From Panulirus ornatus (taxonomy: Eukaryota > Arthropoda > Malacostraca > Decapoda > Palinuridae): 64,000 bases of DNA. Positions 11,875 through 25,478 of the stretch are shown one piece after another. A program made the translations under genes and the position numbers. How positions within the stretch are numbered: the stretch's first letter is position 1; each line of letters begins with the position of its first letter. The stretch spans positions 21,034,518 to 21,098,517 of the forward strand of contig NC_092236.1 of the NCBI RefSeq assembly GCF_036320965.1, written 5' to 3'. Below the pieces are notes generated by a model. It worked only from the letters and a program-made list of their open reading frames with translations. It was not told where the DNA came from and ran no database searches.

Positions 11875-11974
11875 CAGAGTAAGAATAAGCCTTTGACCTC
11901 AGATACAGGAGAGTAGAAAAGGATGGCTGGCTTGATAAACGTCAAAAACCAAATGAGCTTAGCGATGTGCTGTG

Positions 11975-13060
11975 ACGAAGATACGGGGAGGAAAATCAGC
12001 CAGCCAACATTTGAAAGGTCAAGAAGAGCAAGAAACGACGACTAACTACAGCAAGTTAAGAAAAGAGGGACAAAGACTTCTTAAGAGAATATTGTGGATA
12101 AGGCAGAACACAGTTCAAAACTTTACCACATCTTCGTCAGGAATGAACTGTCACTTAGTCATCCAATATGACTTAGGAAGTTAAAGGAAGGTGTTGGAGG
12201 GGACTTAAACATAATGCTAAGGGGTCTTGATCCATATAAGGCTCAAGCTCCTGATGATATATCTCCATATGTGGTGAAGATGTGTGCACATACACTTGAT
12301 AAACACCTTGAGATGCTGTTCAAGTCGCTAGTGGAAGGTAAAGTGCCAGGGAAGTGGAAAAGAACAAATGTTATACATAATTATCAGAAAGCAGACCGGG
12401 AGGATGCACCGAACAACAGACGGCCTCCCTGGTGGAACGTGATGTGTAAAGTACTGGAAAAGATAATCAGAAAGACAACGAATAACTTCTTGCAGATAAA
12501 CAACAATCTATGTGAGAGACAGCATGCATGGTTTCAGGGAAAGTAAGGCACGTGTGACGAACCACTCAGATTTCCACGAAAGTGTGAGTGCCATTATAGA
12601 CAAAAGAGAGGACTAGGAGGCTTGTCTGCATTTGAACTGAAGTATTTGACACTGTACCACATAGGATGATGGTGATGAACCTGGATTTCAAGATAGTAAT
12701 AAAGGAGAGATACCTTCCATGGATAGAAGATTGTCTCAGTGCATGTCAAGCTGGTCTTCTCGAAATGGGTCTAGGTCATCGGTGGCGAGCCTCACGGTTC
12801 TGACCTGGGTTTAATGCATTTCTCGAGCTATGTGAATGGCTTGCCAAAAGGACTGGATTCCTACCTGAGCAGATTTGTGAATGATGCCAAGATCACGAAG
12901 AAAGTTAAATGGGAGGAGGATTACGCTAACTTAACAAAGGAAGACCTCGACAATCTCCAAAGTTAGTTTGACTCTTGGTTGATGAAATTCAACCCCAGTA
13001 AATGTAACGAAGTGCACAGTGCAAGAGGGCTTCAATATGAATAATCAACAAGCAGTAATT
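11975..13060 (+). mobile_element. CR1/L2-like LINE remnant (RT domain, heavily decayed)
   Basis: A clear plus-strand RT remnant from a family different from the RTE-like copies. The open part (12214-12546) reads LRGLDPYKAQAPDDISPYVV, then LFKSLVEGKVPGKWKRTNVI, VLEKIIRKTTNNFL and LCERQHAWFQGK, which align with the fingers domain of CR1/L2/Jockey-type RTs (PGPDGIxP, GKVPxxWK, ERQHGFRxGK). Beyond stops and frameshifts more can be read: VFDTVPHRMM at about 12640, YVNGLPKGLDSYLSRF at about 12830, then FVNDAKITKK where the catalytic FADD box is now FVND, and WLMKFNPSKCN. The family's usual FADDAK has lost one catalytic Asp. Upstream (11975-12190) is a decayed linker. Dead element. Confidence 0.82.
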
Positions 13061-13195
13061 AAGCTGCAGGCATCAGTGTGAATGAGCTGGGAGTTGATAT
13101 CGCCCTTTGCCAAATGTGACTTTTCACCCGTGCAGTGGAACCTCAAGCAGGCGAAGTCTGGTAACAGCCTGCCGTATGGTATACATAGATGGTTA

Positions 13196-13227
13196 CTCTC
13201 TCTCTCTCTCTCTCTCTCTCCATATAT

Positions 13228-13276
<49 letters not shown>

Positions 13277-13279
13277 ACA
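13196..13279. repeat. (TC)n and (CA)n compound microsatellite
   Basis: (TC)12 at 13196-13220, a short ATATATCAAA spacer, then about 24 CA units to 13279. Confidence 0.95.
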
Positions 13280-13559
13280 ATTGCTGTAAAAAGATGTGTG
13301 ATCGTAAAAATGGTTCAAGGGATAAGGCCCTACGAGTGTAGAACTATACCTGTGTAGTACAAAGAAGCGATTAAAAGATTGTAATAAGTTAACTAGGCAT
13401 AAGTCTATGGTGTCTCGCCGGATATGTTATAAAAACGTGTGAAAAAATATGTGACAAAACAGTTGAGATATTTCAGTATCTAACAGAAGGAGCACAAGTA
13501 CCAAGGGAACAAGAGGCAAATTCCATGCCAGTTCTCATTGAAGGGAGCATAAGAGACTC

Positions 13560-13665
13560 TGCTACGGACCATTAACACAGACAAACATGGTCTGTAGACT
13601 ACTGGAAAAGATGATCAGGAAGAAAATAACAGAGAGACTCATTAGCCTGAAACAAAGGAGAGGGA
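13560..13665 (+). mobile_element. Short LINE RT fragment
   Basis: One plus-strand frame reads [20 protein letters not shown] followed by KQRR, matching the segment just before the QHGF motif of CR1/L2-like RTs and resembling VLEKIIRKTTNNFL in the copy at 12.4 kb. About 35 residues only, so this is a minimal scrap, possibly a rearranged duplicate of the neighbouring remnant. Confidence 0.5.
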
Positions 13666-13760
13666 TTTGGTGAACCGCTGGAGTTCCCAAAGCGTTGTTT
13701 GTGAGACCGTTCTCCACTCGGTGCTGGTAGGAAAACTAGATTTCCGGAAAGGTTTAAAAG

Positions 13761-14565
<805 letters not shown>

Positions 14566-14985
14566 CCCTAATGAGGCTTCAGGTACCCCTTGATGAGGCA
14601 TCACGTATGCCCTGATGAGGCATCACGTACCCCCTGATGAGGCTTCACGTACCCCTTGATGAGGTTTCACATACCCCCTGATACAGCATCACGTGCCCTC
14701 TGATGAGACATCACGTACCCCCTGATGAGGCTTCACGTACCCCTTGATGAGCCATCACGTACCCCCTGATGAGGCTTTACGTACCCCCTGATACAGCATC
14801 ACGTGCCCTCGGATGAGGCATCACGTACTTCTTGATGTGGCATCACGTATCCCCTGATGAGGCTTCACGTACCCCCTGATACAGCATCACATGCCCTCTT
14901 ATGAGGCATCACGTACCCCCTGATGAGGCTTCACGTACCCCTTGATGAGGCTTCACGTACCCCCTGATGAGGCTTCATATATCAT
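14566..14985. repeat. 22-bp minisatellite
   Basis: About 19 units of GAGGCTTCACGTACCCCCTG AT with CAT/CTT, CCCC/CCTT and ATACAGCATCACGTGCCCTC variants. The variant blocks recur in the same order (GATACAGCATCACGTGCCCT at about 14680, 14791 and, with one change, 14879), so larger blocks were duplicated. Confidence 0.93.
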
Positions 14986-15311
14986 CTGGAGGACCCAAGG
15001 ACCCTAGTCTCACCAATATTCTATCATATCACTGAATATCAAGTGTGCGACTGAGTGAAACAAAGAGTTTGATGTGATTTTAACCGATATTCGCAAATCA
15101 ATATCGTCGGGGACAGAAAATATTCTTTCTCTTGATAGAACATTGACGTCAACGGAAGGGGACATACGTTACATGTCATAATCACCTTCCCAGACTGAAC
15201 TAAAGTATCCAGTAGAGATCCACAGTCCTCAGACTCAAGGCTTCTGCTCTCCCTGACGCAAATGATTTGCCAGAACGGTAAGATCGTAACCGAATATTCT
15301 TCTCTGTATTG

Positions 15312-16740
<1,429 letters not shown>

Positions 16741-16741
16741 C

Positions 16742-16965
16742 AGTATGATTATAGTGGTGATGGTGTAGTGGTAGTATGGTGGTGGAGGGATGGTAACGGT
16801 AATGGTGTCGTGGTGATAATGATGATATAGTGTTGGTGGTAATGGTATATTGGTGGTAATGGTATATTGGTGGTAATAGTGATGGTATAGTGATGATGTG
16901 ATGGGGTAGTGGTAATAGTGATGGTGTGATGGTGTATTGGTCGTGTGATGGTGCAGTAGTATAAG
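16742..16965. repeat. Degenerate (GGTGRT)-type simple repeat
   Basis: Interspersed GGTGGTAATGGTATATT units (exact at about 16835 and 16853), decaying into TGATGGTGT variants. The His/Tyr/Ile/Thr-rich minus-strand frames are repeat artefacts. Confidence 0.85.
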
Positions 16966-17330
16966 CTACAGTATAGCAGTTGTGGCGACAGTGAGGCAGT
17001 GACACTGGCAGTAGTGAGGCGATGGTGAGGGTGACAGGGCAGCAGCTTATCACATACACGATCCATAACTTACAAAGCTGACATTCCACTACCAGTTGGT
17101 GCCGTGAACATGGGCATTTCCAGCGGACGACGGCACGCAAATAATAGTCTCAAACAACTCCCAGAATAACTCGTTTAGTACAATCATACTAAACAAATTT
17201 GAAAAGGACTAGAACATGAAAACAAACATAAACAATTTTGACAATAACGGTGCTAGAAAGAATGCAATCCAACGATATGCTCACTGAAGGGAAACAAGAT
17301 AACGCACCAGAGGAGCTGCAAAATCCTGGG

Positions 17331-17367
<37 letters not shown>

Positions 17368-18160
17368 ACACACACACACACACACTTTACCATCAAGAGG
17401 TTTGACAGCAGACCATGTTAGTAAGAGATCCGCATGAGGAAGATCAGCCCTGACCAGTCTGTGTAGATTCTGGGACCTTCCGAAGTGCCAAAAATTACTC
17501 CTAGTCAAAGCCACAATCATAATAGTCCTGACCTACTCTCCCATAACAACGTCCCTCGCCTCTAAATCCTGCTCACCGAAGTTTCAGAAGATTCAAATAA
17601 ATTTTCCTACTCTGCAAAAATTGGTCGAAAAGGATGAATGACTAAAGTCTGAAGTACTTGGTTCATATTGAAAAGAAGCCGCAGAGAAAGTATGACAAAG
17701 ACTTGAAGACAACGATGGTACACACTGCAGACAAATCCGTGATCTCGACAGCAGTAAACACATAGAACACCTTTCGTTCTCCCGGAGCCTTAGGGTACTT
17801 AGAGAGGCTCCAGCCATCCACCGATGTACACAATGAAAAATATTTCGCTTAGTAAATCCCTTCTCCCAAACTGAAAGATACAACATAACTAGATACACAT
17901 CTCCAGTATGGCGGGGGTACAACATACAGTAAATGAGACACCAAAAACATGTTTCCAGAAAATTCTGCTCAGAAATTAGAAAACCTCAGCCTATCAACTA
18001 ACTCCTCCATAATCTATGTATCTCTAGACGAATATAGTTTCTTTAGGATTGGATAAAATTGTCAGAAATAAGTCTTCCATTTCGAAGTATTCCTTCCCCA
18101 ATCCCACCTCTTTTTCCTCTCCTCTACCCATCCCATTAGATAAAAGAAAGATAAATCATC
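16966..18160. other. Unassigned, with one (CA)n tract
   Basis: Unique-looking DNA. Frames up to 178 codons on the minus strand come from the neighbouring simple repeat. A 110-codon minus-strand frame at 17593-17925 shows no motif. Confidence 0.35.
17332..17386. repeat. (CA)n microsatellite
   Basis: Two CA blocks, about 26 units in all, interrupted once by CC. Confidence 0.95.
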
Positions 18161-18164
18161 GTGG

Positions 18165-18420
18165 CGGGGCTGGGGTGAGGATGATGGTGCCGGGGCTGGG
18201 GTGAGGGTGATGGTGGTCGTGGCGAGGACGGAGCGATGGTAGCAGCGGTGGGACAGCTATGGTGGTGATGGTCGAGTAGCCTTAGCAGTGGCGACACACT
18301 GGTACTGGAGACAGTGTTGGTGGCTGGGTAGTGGTGGTGGTGATGATGGTGATAATGATGTAGAAGAACCAGCGGTGTTTAAAAGATATGTTGGTGATGG
18401 TGGTGAAGGCAGTGTAGCGC
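18165..18420. repeat. Degenerate GGTGATGGTG-type repeat
   Basis: G-rich trinucleotide-like sequence (GGTGATGGTGCCGGGGCTGG and relatives). Its first part has an exact 19-base GGCGGGGCTGGGGTGAGGATG-like repeat spaced about 27 bp. Confidence 0.7.
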
Positions 18421-18819
18421 AGATGGTGGCGAGGCGGCGATGGTGGCGTTGTTGATGGGGAAGGGGTTACAGCTGCAGGACGTCCAGCCCTTCCAGAGGC
18501 GGAGGTGAGGGAGGGTAGAGGCGTGGCGAGCCAGCAGCGAGAACTCCGATGGCGTCACTGCTCCCAGTACCACCATGGCAGCGTGCCAGTACTTGCTGGC
18601 GCTGGACCTATACCATCACGTTCTCACTCACGAGCTCATACATATATTCGAGTACAAATCCTAAAAAGTGAGAACACAATGTCTGTGGTCAGCCAGGGAG
18701 ACGAAGGTTTATTCTGCATGATTAAACCTGGGAATGTTGCTCTGGTCATGGCGTTTCAATTTCCTTGAAGGTCTGCGGCTTTCCTCCTCTATTTCCACAA
18801 CGCCCACAGAAGGGCCAGG

Positions 18820-19040
18820 AAGATGCAGGGGGAACAGGGAGAGTTAGAGAAGTGGGGGGATATTGTGGACGTTCAAAGAATTGGAGAGACGATATGGAGG
18901 GCCAAGAAAGGTGGGGAGATATACGGGCCAAGAAAAGTGGGGAGATATACAGCAGGTCAGGGAGATGGGGAGTTAATGGTAGGTCAGGAGGTAGAAAGGT
19001 ACTGTGGGGGGTCAGAGACATAAGGAAGGTCAGGGAGCTG
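18820..19040. repeat. Purine-rich degenerate minisatellite
   Basis: Units around GTGGGGAGATATACGGGCCA / AGAAAGGTGGGGAGATATAC, about 30 bp apart. The GG-AGG-TAATGTGG style is shared with the array at 24.8-25.2 kb. The plus- and minus-strand frames here are not supported as genes. Confidence 0.7.
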
Positions 19041-20091
19041 GCGAAGATAATGTACACAGAGTAAACATCTAACAGCAGATCTAATGGCCTGTTTAGGTTA
19101 TATAATAATGTCTCTTGGTACCTTCACAGACTTCTTTCTACCAAGGTAATGATAATGAAACGACTTGGTAGTGTCTTCTTGAGAGAGTCTATTGTTTTGG
19201 CATTTGTAACACAGGCAGCCAATATATTAGTTTTCATTATCCCTATTTGTTAAGATATACTTCCCTATATCGCTGTGAAACCTTTTATCTCCAAGCTATA
19301 GCCTATAGTTTTTATCACGGGATCCCTTTGTGATTAGACAGACATTTTGTATCGATAGTCTATAATTTTTTTGTGTGTGTATCTTCAAAACTTTTATCGA
19401 CTCAGCAAGGAAGGAGCCTCCGCTTCTGCGGGGAGACTGATCTGAGTTCCCATAAGCTTTCCTCTAACAGCTCGTGTTTTAATCCAAGTATCAACATTTT
19501 TGCCCTTTTTTCTTTGCACTCATTCAAGCCTCTCTTGGTCTCTCAGATTAAGTGAGAACTAAAACTGTATTGTACACTCAAGATGTGATCTTATCCGCAA
19601 GTTTTAGTCGTTCAGTGTGGGAGTCGATGTTTTGTAATGATTTCTGGCAATAAATCGCATCAGTATGTGTGATTGCACTTTTCCCAGGAGAGAACTGATC
19701 GTTACTGATGATAAGTTTAAGACTTGAAAACATCGGCCCTGGTCTAGATCAGGGCTATTCAATTGGTAGCCAGCGGGCCAAAGCCGGCTCTTGAGTAGTT
19801 TTCATTGGCCCTTTGATAGACTCAGAAGAATTGAAATAAAGCAAAGTTCCCAAGTTCTTTTCAAATATGATACAGAATCTTTTCGTTTTTTCTTTTTATT
19901 CATGTGCTTAGCGGAAAATGTAAAAGCAAATAATATACGGAAGTTTCGTTTCTTTCTATAAGTGGTTAGAGAAAAAATGGAGGTTAAAAAAAATGTATGA
20001 CCTCTCCATCACTTTGAGTTTCATAATCCGGCCTTACTCCTGAAGTAATTGAATATTCCTGGTCTGGATGATTTACCTACATTACATAAAG
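19041..20091. other. Unassigned, nothing recognised
   Basis: AT-rich and unique-looking, with no frame longer than about 60 codons and no repeat found by eye. Confidence 0.45.
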
Positions 20092-20211
20092 AACTGGGCC
20101 AAGTACTGAGTCTCGTGGTAAACCACAAGTTAACTGGGCCAAGTACTGAGTCTCGTGGTAAACCACAAGTTAACTGGGCCAAGTACTGAGTCTCGTGGTA
20201 AATCACAAGTT
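20092..20211. repeat. 40-bp tandem triplication
   Basis: Three head-to-tail copies (20092-20131, 20132-20171, 20172-20211) of AACTGGGCCAAGTACTGAGT followed by CTCGTGGTAAACCACAAGTT. The only change I see is AAACC to AAATC in the third copy, so the expansion is recent. The unit contains the inverted pair GTGGTAAACCAC. Confidence 0.97.
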
Positions 20212-20499
20212 ACTCTTAAGAACTCCTATGTCTTTCCGATTGATGCTACCCATTGTTTACGGCGTAGTCAGTCGTTCTTTTAAAGCGTTGCATATTTCAC
20301 TTTCATGACCACGAACTTTCTAAATTACTTTACGACACATCTCTTGATACGTAGCTTTATCAACAGCCTCTGAGGCACCTCCGACCCATGCTCGCTTATC
20401 TCGTAAGTCACGAAAATCATAATTCACTTGAACTTGGCTGTATGCCTCGGTGCAACTCATCGCTTAGAAAGGACGCCGTTCTAACCTTGCTAACTAATC

Positions 20500-21670
20500 A
20501 CCCCATCACTCTCACTCCTGCTAACTTCCACTGATCACCAATATGGCTTTCGGTGGTGCAAGATCTACCAGCGATTTTTTCACATTTGTGACACATCTCT
20601 GGTCCTCCTTAGCTAGGGATCTTCGTGAGTGTTTTGTCGTAGTCTAATGAACTTCTTTCTTCTGGCTTTACTGCTTCTCTCTGTTCTTCCTCCCGAGTCG
20701 ATCCATTGGAGTTGTTGACGGAGCGACTGCCTCCTCTTATTGTGTCAACAGTAATGTCCTTAAGCGTTCTGTCCAGTCACTTACTCTCTGTCTTCTTTCC
20801 ATGCATGACTTCTCTTCATCGTCTTACCAAAGTCGCTCTTACGTAGATGATTCCATTCTACATATTTCACCTCATTAATTCTCCCCCGCCTCAAATATTG
20901 ACTTTCTGTCATATACTAAACACGTCTTGTCTGTTGAGTCGGACTTGACACATTTCATCTCTTATCTCGGAACGAGGAATCAGATATCTGGTCAAATCCA
21001 ATGGTGTTACAACCCAATTTTCACCTGTATTTCTTTCTAAGTGTCATTCGTTTCCTTCTGTTCAAATTCAAAAATACACAGGTCAGTCTCGCATTAACGT
21101 ATACATGTTGGGCATAACCTTATCCTCCACCGTATCCTGGACATCCCACTAACCAACATGACAAAGTTTGCTTCCCCATAACTGGGATGTTGTGTAGATG
21201 CTATAACTATATGTGTTGTGAGCAACTATTTCATATGATCGTATTCCCCCCGTCTGGAGCACTGCTCACATAGTTGGGGTGGTCATCCTCTATCTATCTA
21301 TAAGCCAGACTGAAATCACTGCATGCATCACACTCATCAGTTCTCCAGGCATCAACTTTCTTAATCTTTCCTCTCTGACCGTCGTGAGGCTGTTACCCTC
21401 CCTCTATTCTATAGGCAATAAATGGCCACTGCTTTCTGGAGCTGTCTACATGTTTTCCGGCAACTAAGGTTTGGACCCGTTAATAGCTTTTAACCGGTGC
21501 TTACTATAACTTCTGCGTGAAGACTAGCTACACGAAGATTGACCATTATGATGCCTACTTCTTCCTTAGAGATACTGTGGAACTATTTCTCTTTATGTCG
21601 TTTTCCTCCATTCCCAAAACCTTTGTGTCATTAAGAATAAGGTTTGCAAACGCCCAAGAAATTCTTTCTG
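20500..21670 (+). mobile_element. Jockey-like LINE remnant (RT and C-terminal region)
   Basis: Plus-strand, broken by many stops and frameshifts, but with readable Jockey-type pieces in the correct order: NMAFGGARSTSDFFTFVTHL then WSSLARDLRECFVVV (family: RSTGDxLxxxTHLWSSSLRDFGESFVVAxD), SIGVVDGATASSYCVNS, SRSYVDDSILHISPH with a YVDD catalytic box, RLEHCSHSWGG (family: LEYCSHLWGG), SLTVVRLLPSLYSIGNKWPL (family: LSHRRKVASLSLFYRYFNGHC) and at the end DAYFFLRDTVELFLFMSFSS. Between SFVVV and SIGVV about 40-50 family residues are missing. The endonuclease is not seen. An old, dead copy with no adjacent 3' tail identified. Confidence 0.78.
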
Positions 21671-22089
21671 ATTGCTTCATTTTCTCTCATATCCCACTTT
21701 CTATTCACGTGCGATAGTCATGATAAGCTTATCTTACCTATGCCATATCGGTCACAATGGTAAGAAAAGAAAAAAAAGTATTTTTTCCTGTCCTTTTTCG
21801 AAAATTCCAATAAATTTGCGGGTCAATCATTTTTGTTGGTCGCGTTACCCATCCGTAATCGATCTCACAACTTCCGAGAACTATGTATGCCATATACCGA
21901 ATAACAGTTTCCAGCTGGTGTCCAAGTTCTGAGGTGAGGCTAACTGGACAATCCTTCATCTCATATTTCTTATACCATGTGATTGTTCTGCCCACCATCC
22001 TCGCTGGTAATGCTGAAGAACAGCTTTAGCGGAAAGGCCTTCTTTTCTCGAAAGTCGAGATTGATACTTTTTCTGAGTCTGTTGTCTTG

Positions 22090-22388
22090 TGCAGACTTTT
22101 TTTTTTTTTTTAATCATTAACGATAAATGATTTCTTTCAAATGAGTTTCTTAAGTGTCAGCTTATCTTCCTCTGCGTCTGAGAAAAAAGCTTGTGTGGTT
22201 CTGGCGAATTTGCAACACCGAAGTAAGGATCTCGTTCACCACTGATGCTTTAGTTTTGTTGCTATAAATGATGGCCTCATTTTCATGCACTGCTGGTCCT
22301 GTTGTGTCCTTTACACACTCTTGGCCCTTTACATATTTGCAGAATTTTTCTGGGTTGTTTCTTATATTTTTGAGTCATCGTCTACGTA
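22090..22388 (-). mobile_element. CR1/L2-like LINE linker fragment
   Basis: Minus-strand frame reads NIRNNPEKFCKYVKGQECVK then DTTGPAVHENEAIIYSNKTK and ASVVNEILTSVLQIRQN. This is the linker before RT in CR1/L2-type LINEs (NPKKFWKYVKSKxxVKDxxGPLxNExG..., AExLNxxFxSVF). It stops at the inverted repeat beginning at 22389. Confidence 0.65.
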
Positions 22389-22508
22389 TGTAAACTATTT
22401 TTCGCTATACCCTGAGAATCGAACCCTCTTCCATCTGTGTGGCAGCCAGGCAATAGCCTAAGAAGGACCGGGGCTCGATTCTCTGGCTATAGTGGCAAAC
22501 AGTTTACA
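22389..22508. repeat. Imperfect inverted repeat, about 43-bp arms, tRNA-SINE-like
   Basis: Left arm 22389-22432 starts TGTAAACTATTTTTCGCTAT, and right arm 22466-22508 is its near complement (TGTAAACTGTTTGCCACTAT on the minus strand). The arms match at about 33 of 43 positions with a 33-base spacer. Each arm carries a B-box-like GAATCGARCCC, so this may be two head-to-head SINE scraps or a foldback element. Confidence 0.7.
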
Positions 22509-23040
22509 TCATATATCATGTGTACATTACATGTTGGAGATATATAGTCGAGCCATAATTTCACTTGATAGTTCTTATTTCATTCCTACATTCCATGTGA
22601 TGATTGCCGCAGTCATGGCCATTTTGCCAAGTATTTGAATGTCTTAACATTAAGAAGGCGTTTATTGTCCTTGACTATATGTTAAACATTTCCCGTTTCC
22701 AGCCGTGACCAGAGTGGCTCCTGTGTATTTTTCTCAAGGCTGCTTCTCTACCTTGGAATGTATATAATCTTTTTTTTTTCATTTCTACTTCTACGTGTTT
22801 ATTTCTAAATCTTAACCACATGTCTTCAGCTGTGTCCATATTTCAAGTAGTTATGTAACTTACATTCTTTAAATCACAACATATTTCATCAAAATTAGCT
22901 TTTTATCTACTTTAGTGTCTCCGTGATATTTTCACCTATATCATAAATGGATACGACTCTCTCACTTGCTTGAATGGATTGCATCAAATCTTTGTCCACA
23001 ATTAATACTATGTTGAGGATGTATTAGTCTGTTGAAGATA
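22509..23040. other. Unassigned, nothing recognised
   Basis: AT-rich; short frames only. Confidence 0.4.
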
Positions 23041-23049
23041 TGGATCTTC

Positions 23050-23268
23050 GAGTGACATGGTGAATCTGTTGTACGTTCTCACCTCCGTCAGGAGGTAGCC
23101 TGAGCCAGGTACGCGTTTTATCGACCAACTCTTAGAGGTGGATGAACAGCTGGGTTGACTGGGGACCGACTGCCGTAACCAGGATTCGAATCTATGCGCT
23201 CGACCCTGGGCGGCCCGTGAATGCGCCGAGGTCAGGAACGCTAACCGCTACACTACGGATGTCCATAT
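23050..23268 (-). mobile_element. tRNA-derived SINE
   Basis: On the minus strand it opens GGACATCCGTAGTGTAGCGG and continues TTAGCGTTCCTGACCTCGGC, giving an A-box (TAGTGTAGCGGTTAGC). About 50 bases on is a B-box (GATTCGAATCC), then a non-tRNA body GGCAGTCGGTCCCCAGTCAA, CCCAGCTGTTCATCCACCTC and GAGGTAGCCTG-like sequence. It matches the copy at 46.27-46.43 kb for about 150 bases. The spacing between boxes is longer than in a normal tRNA because of a small duplication, so this is a SINE rather than a tRNA gene. The Pol III promoter looks complete, but activity cannot be judged. Confidence 0.8.
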
Positions 23269-24755
23269 AATCGGATTCTATGCTTTTCGGCAATCCGATG
23301 TTTATCAGTTTATCAATACTTAATTTGTTAATTCCTAAATATGAGGAATTTTGGTATTAACTCCTTCGTTCGGTGCCATTTAGTACGACGTTCAGACGTT
23401 TTTGGTATACAAACATCTGCCTTTTTCTCATGTCACCTCTGCTTGGTGCAGGTGTCATGTCCTGGTGTTAGTGCTTCAGGCAGGAGCTAATTTTTCTCTG
23501 CTTTGATCTCGAACTTTGATATTAACATCGTGTTCGGGTTTCCTACATCAGCATATGTGATGAGCTTATCAGTTCTCGATAATTCTCATATCATAAGTAT
23601 GATAATGTTATTTGCTTCTTATTCGTACGTGTAACCGATTCACTCCATCTTCTATATCTCGTATCAGATAGAGGCTTGATTGACGGAATGTCACTAAAAT
23701 AAATTATCCATGTTCTTGATCGTAGGGTTCCGGAATGGACCGAATATGACATTCCAATCTTCGGTCTTACGCATTTTCCTTGACCTGAACCTCTGCATCC
23801 AGAGTGAGTTTGATCTTCTTTGCCTTGTATCATTGATACTACTCTTTGTGTTGCTTTCCAGTTTTATGTTTAAGTTGGCTGCATCAGCTGCAGTCAAGTC
23901 CATCTCCGGTAAAGAGGCTTTATCCGTGCCTAATCTTCTACGTGATCAGTAAGGTGTGTGTTTCCCAGTGTGGACCATATTTAACCCTTCACATATAACT
24001 ATGATGGCAAGCTGACTGGTGTCATATCTTTACAAGTAACCCAGATATCACCTATATTCTATGATCATCCTTGAACTTTTATGTTTAGCTTGATCAATTC
24101 CTCATTTGCGCTCCCTCATACCTCCAAATAAGCCTCAGAAACATTGCACCCACGTGAACTGCAAATAAAGACTTTCTAGGCTGTGTTGCTTGTGACACCA
24201 TTGTGTTCAGGATGATTTCCACATTACCTCCGGGATATCAGGTCCTCATCCTCTTATCTCTCCGTATTTCACAGAATTCTGCGTCCTGCTGCATTACCAT
24301 CGAATCACCTTGGATGTCTGTATCAGACTTGTCGAGAGCTTGATCTCTCAATACCTCAAAACGATTAGAGATTCTAATCCTGTTACTGGGTATGAGGGGA
24401 ATGTTTTTCATTATATACTGTTTCTAATCAACTTTCCTCTCTAATACATTCCTTCACCTCTGTCAACCTTCGGTCAACGTGAACTACCATCTCATGTAAG
24501 TCCATCTGCACTCTTGCAAGAAATTACGGCACTGGCCGGAGGCTCCTCCAGGTCGCCATCAGGTTTTCACTCACCTCACTGATGCCCTCGGCCAGTGAAC
24601 TTACCACTATTCTTACGGTTTCCTTCCATTGCAAAAGAGCAAACTTCCTGGTCAGCATCGCGAAGGACGACGTCCATAATCAACTGCATCTCACGAAGAG
24701 AGGAACCGGCAGGGGCGGCTGGCCCCATGTGGTTGATAGTCAGGCAAGAACATTG
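23269..24755. other. Unassigned, nothing recognised
   Basis: AT-rich, unique-looking. Opposite-strand frames of 80 codons at 23.6-23.95 kb and a 91-codon frame at 24.58 kb show no motif. More LINE decay is possible but I could not read it. Confidence 0.35.
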
Positions 24756-24759
24756 ACCT

Positions 24760-25185
24760 TAGTGAGGGTAATATGGAGGATCGAGGTTGGTTGGGGAGGT
24801 ATTCTGGGGGTCATGGTGGCTGCGGATCTAATATGGAGAAGGGTCAGGGAAGATTAGGGAGGTAATGTGGAGGGTTAAGGAGGCTGGGGAGTTAATATGG
24901 AGGGTTATTGAGGTTGGGAAGGTATTGTAGAGGGTTATGGAGGTTGAGGAGTTAATGTGGAGAGTCATGGAGGTAGGGGGAGGTAACGCGGAGGATCACG
25001 GAAGTTAGGGGAGGTTGATAAGGAGAGTTATGGAGGTTAGGGAGGTATGCAGGTAGTAATGGAGGTAGGGGAGTTAATAAGGAAGGTAAGGGAGGTTTGG
25101 GAGTTAATGTGGAAGATCAGAAAGGTTGGTGAGGTAATGTTAAGGGTTAAGGTGCTTGAAAAGGGTCATGGAAATTGAGAATTAA
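24760..25185. repeat. Purine-rich degenerate minisatellite, about 33-bp unit
   Basis: About 12 units of GGAGGTTGGGGAGGTAATGT GGAGGGTCA with many substitutions. Runs of GGG suggest G-quadruplex potential on the plus strand. Confidence 0.85.
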
Positions 25186-25478
25186 TAAGGGGATGGGTCA
25201 CGTCAATTTTAGGTTGGGGAGATGAGTCATGTGAAATACGAGTGAGGGGGGGTGGGGGGGTGAGGGGATGGGTCAGGTGTTAGGTAACGTAACGTTAGGG
25301 TAAGGGGGATGGATCAGAAGATGGGTGGGATAGGGGATGGGTCAGGGGTAGGGGTCATGGGGCGTGTGGGTCAGGGGGGTGGATCAGGGGTCCTCGCTCC
25401 TGGTTTCCGGAGATAAAGAGATTCAGGCTTGGGTTAATGGAACCGGGAAATTGCTTTCTCTCACATCTTGATTGTAAG
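25186..25478. other. G-rich transition sequence
   Basis: G-rich, with repeated GGGGATGGGTCA (about 25192, 25264, 25334) and no ORF of note. It leads directly into the 38-bp array. Confidence 0.5.

Noticed and set aside
23050..23268. tRNA gene
   Set aside because: A and B boxes are present but no acceptor-stem pairing can be drawn, the spacing is too long, and a second copy exists with a shared non-tRNA body; SINE preferred.
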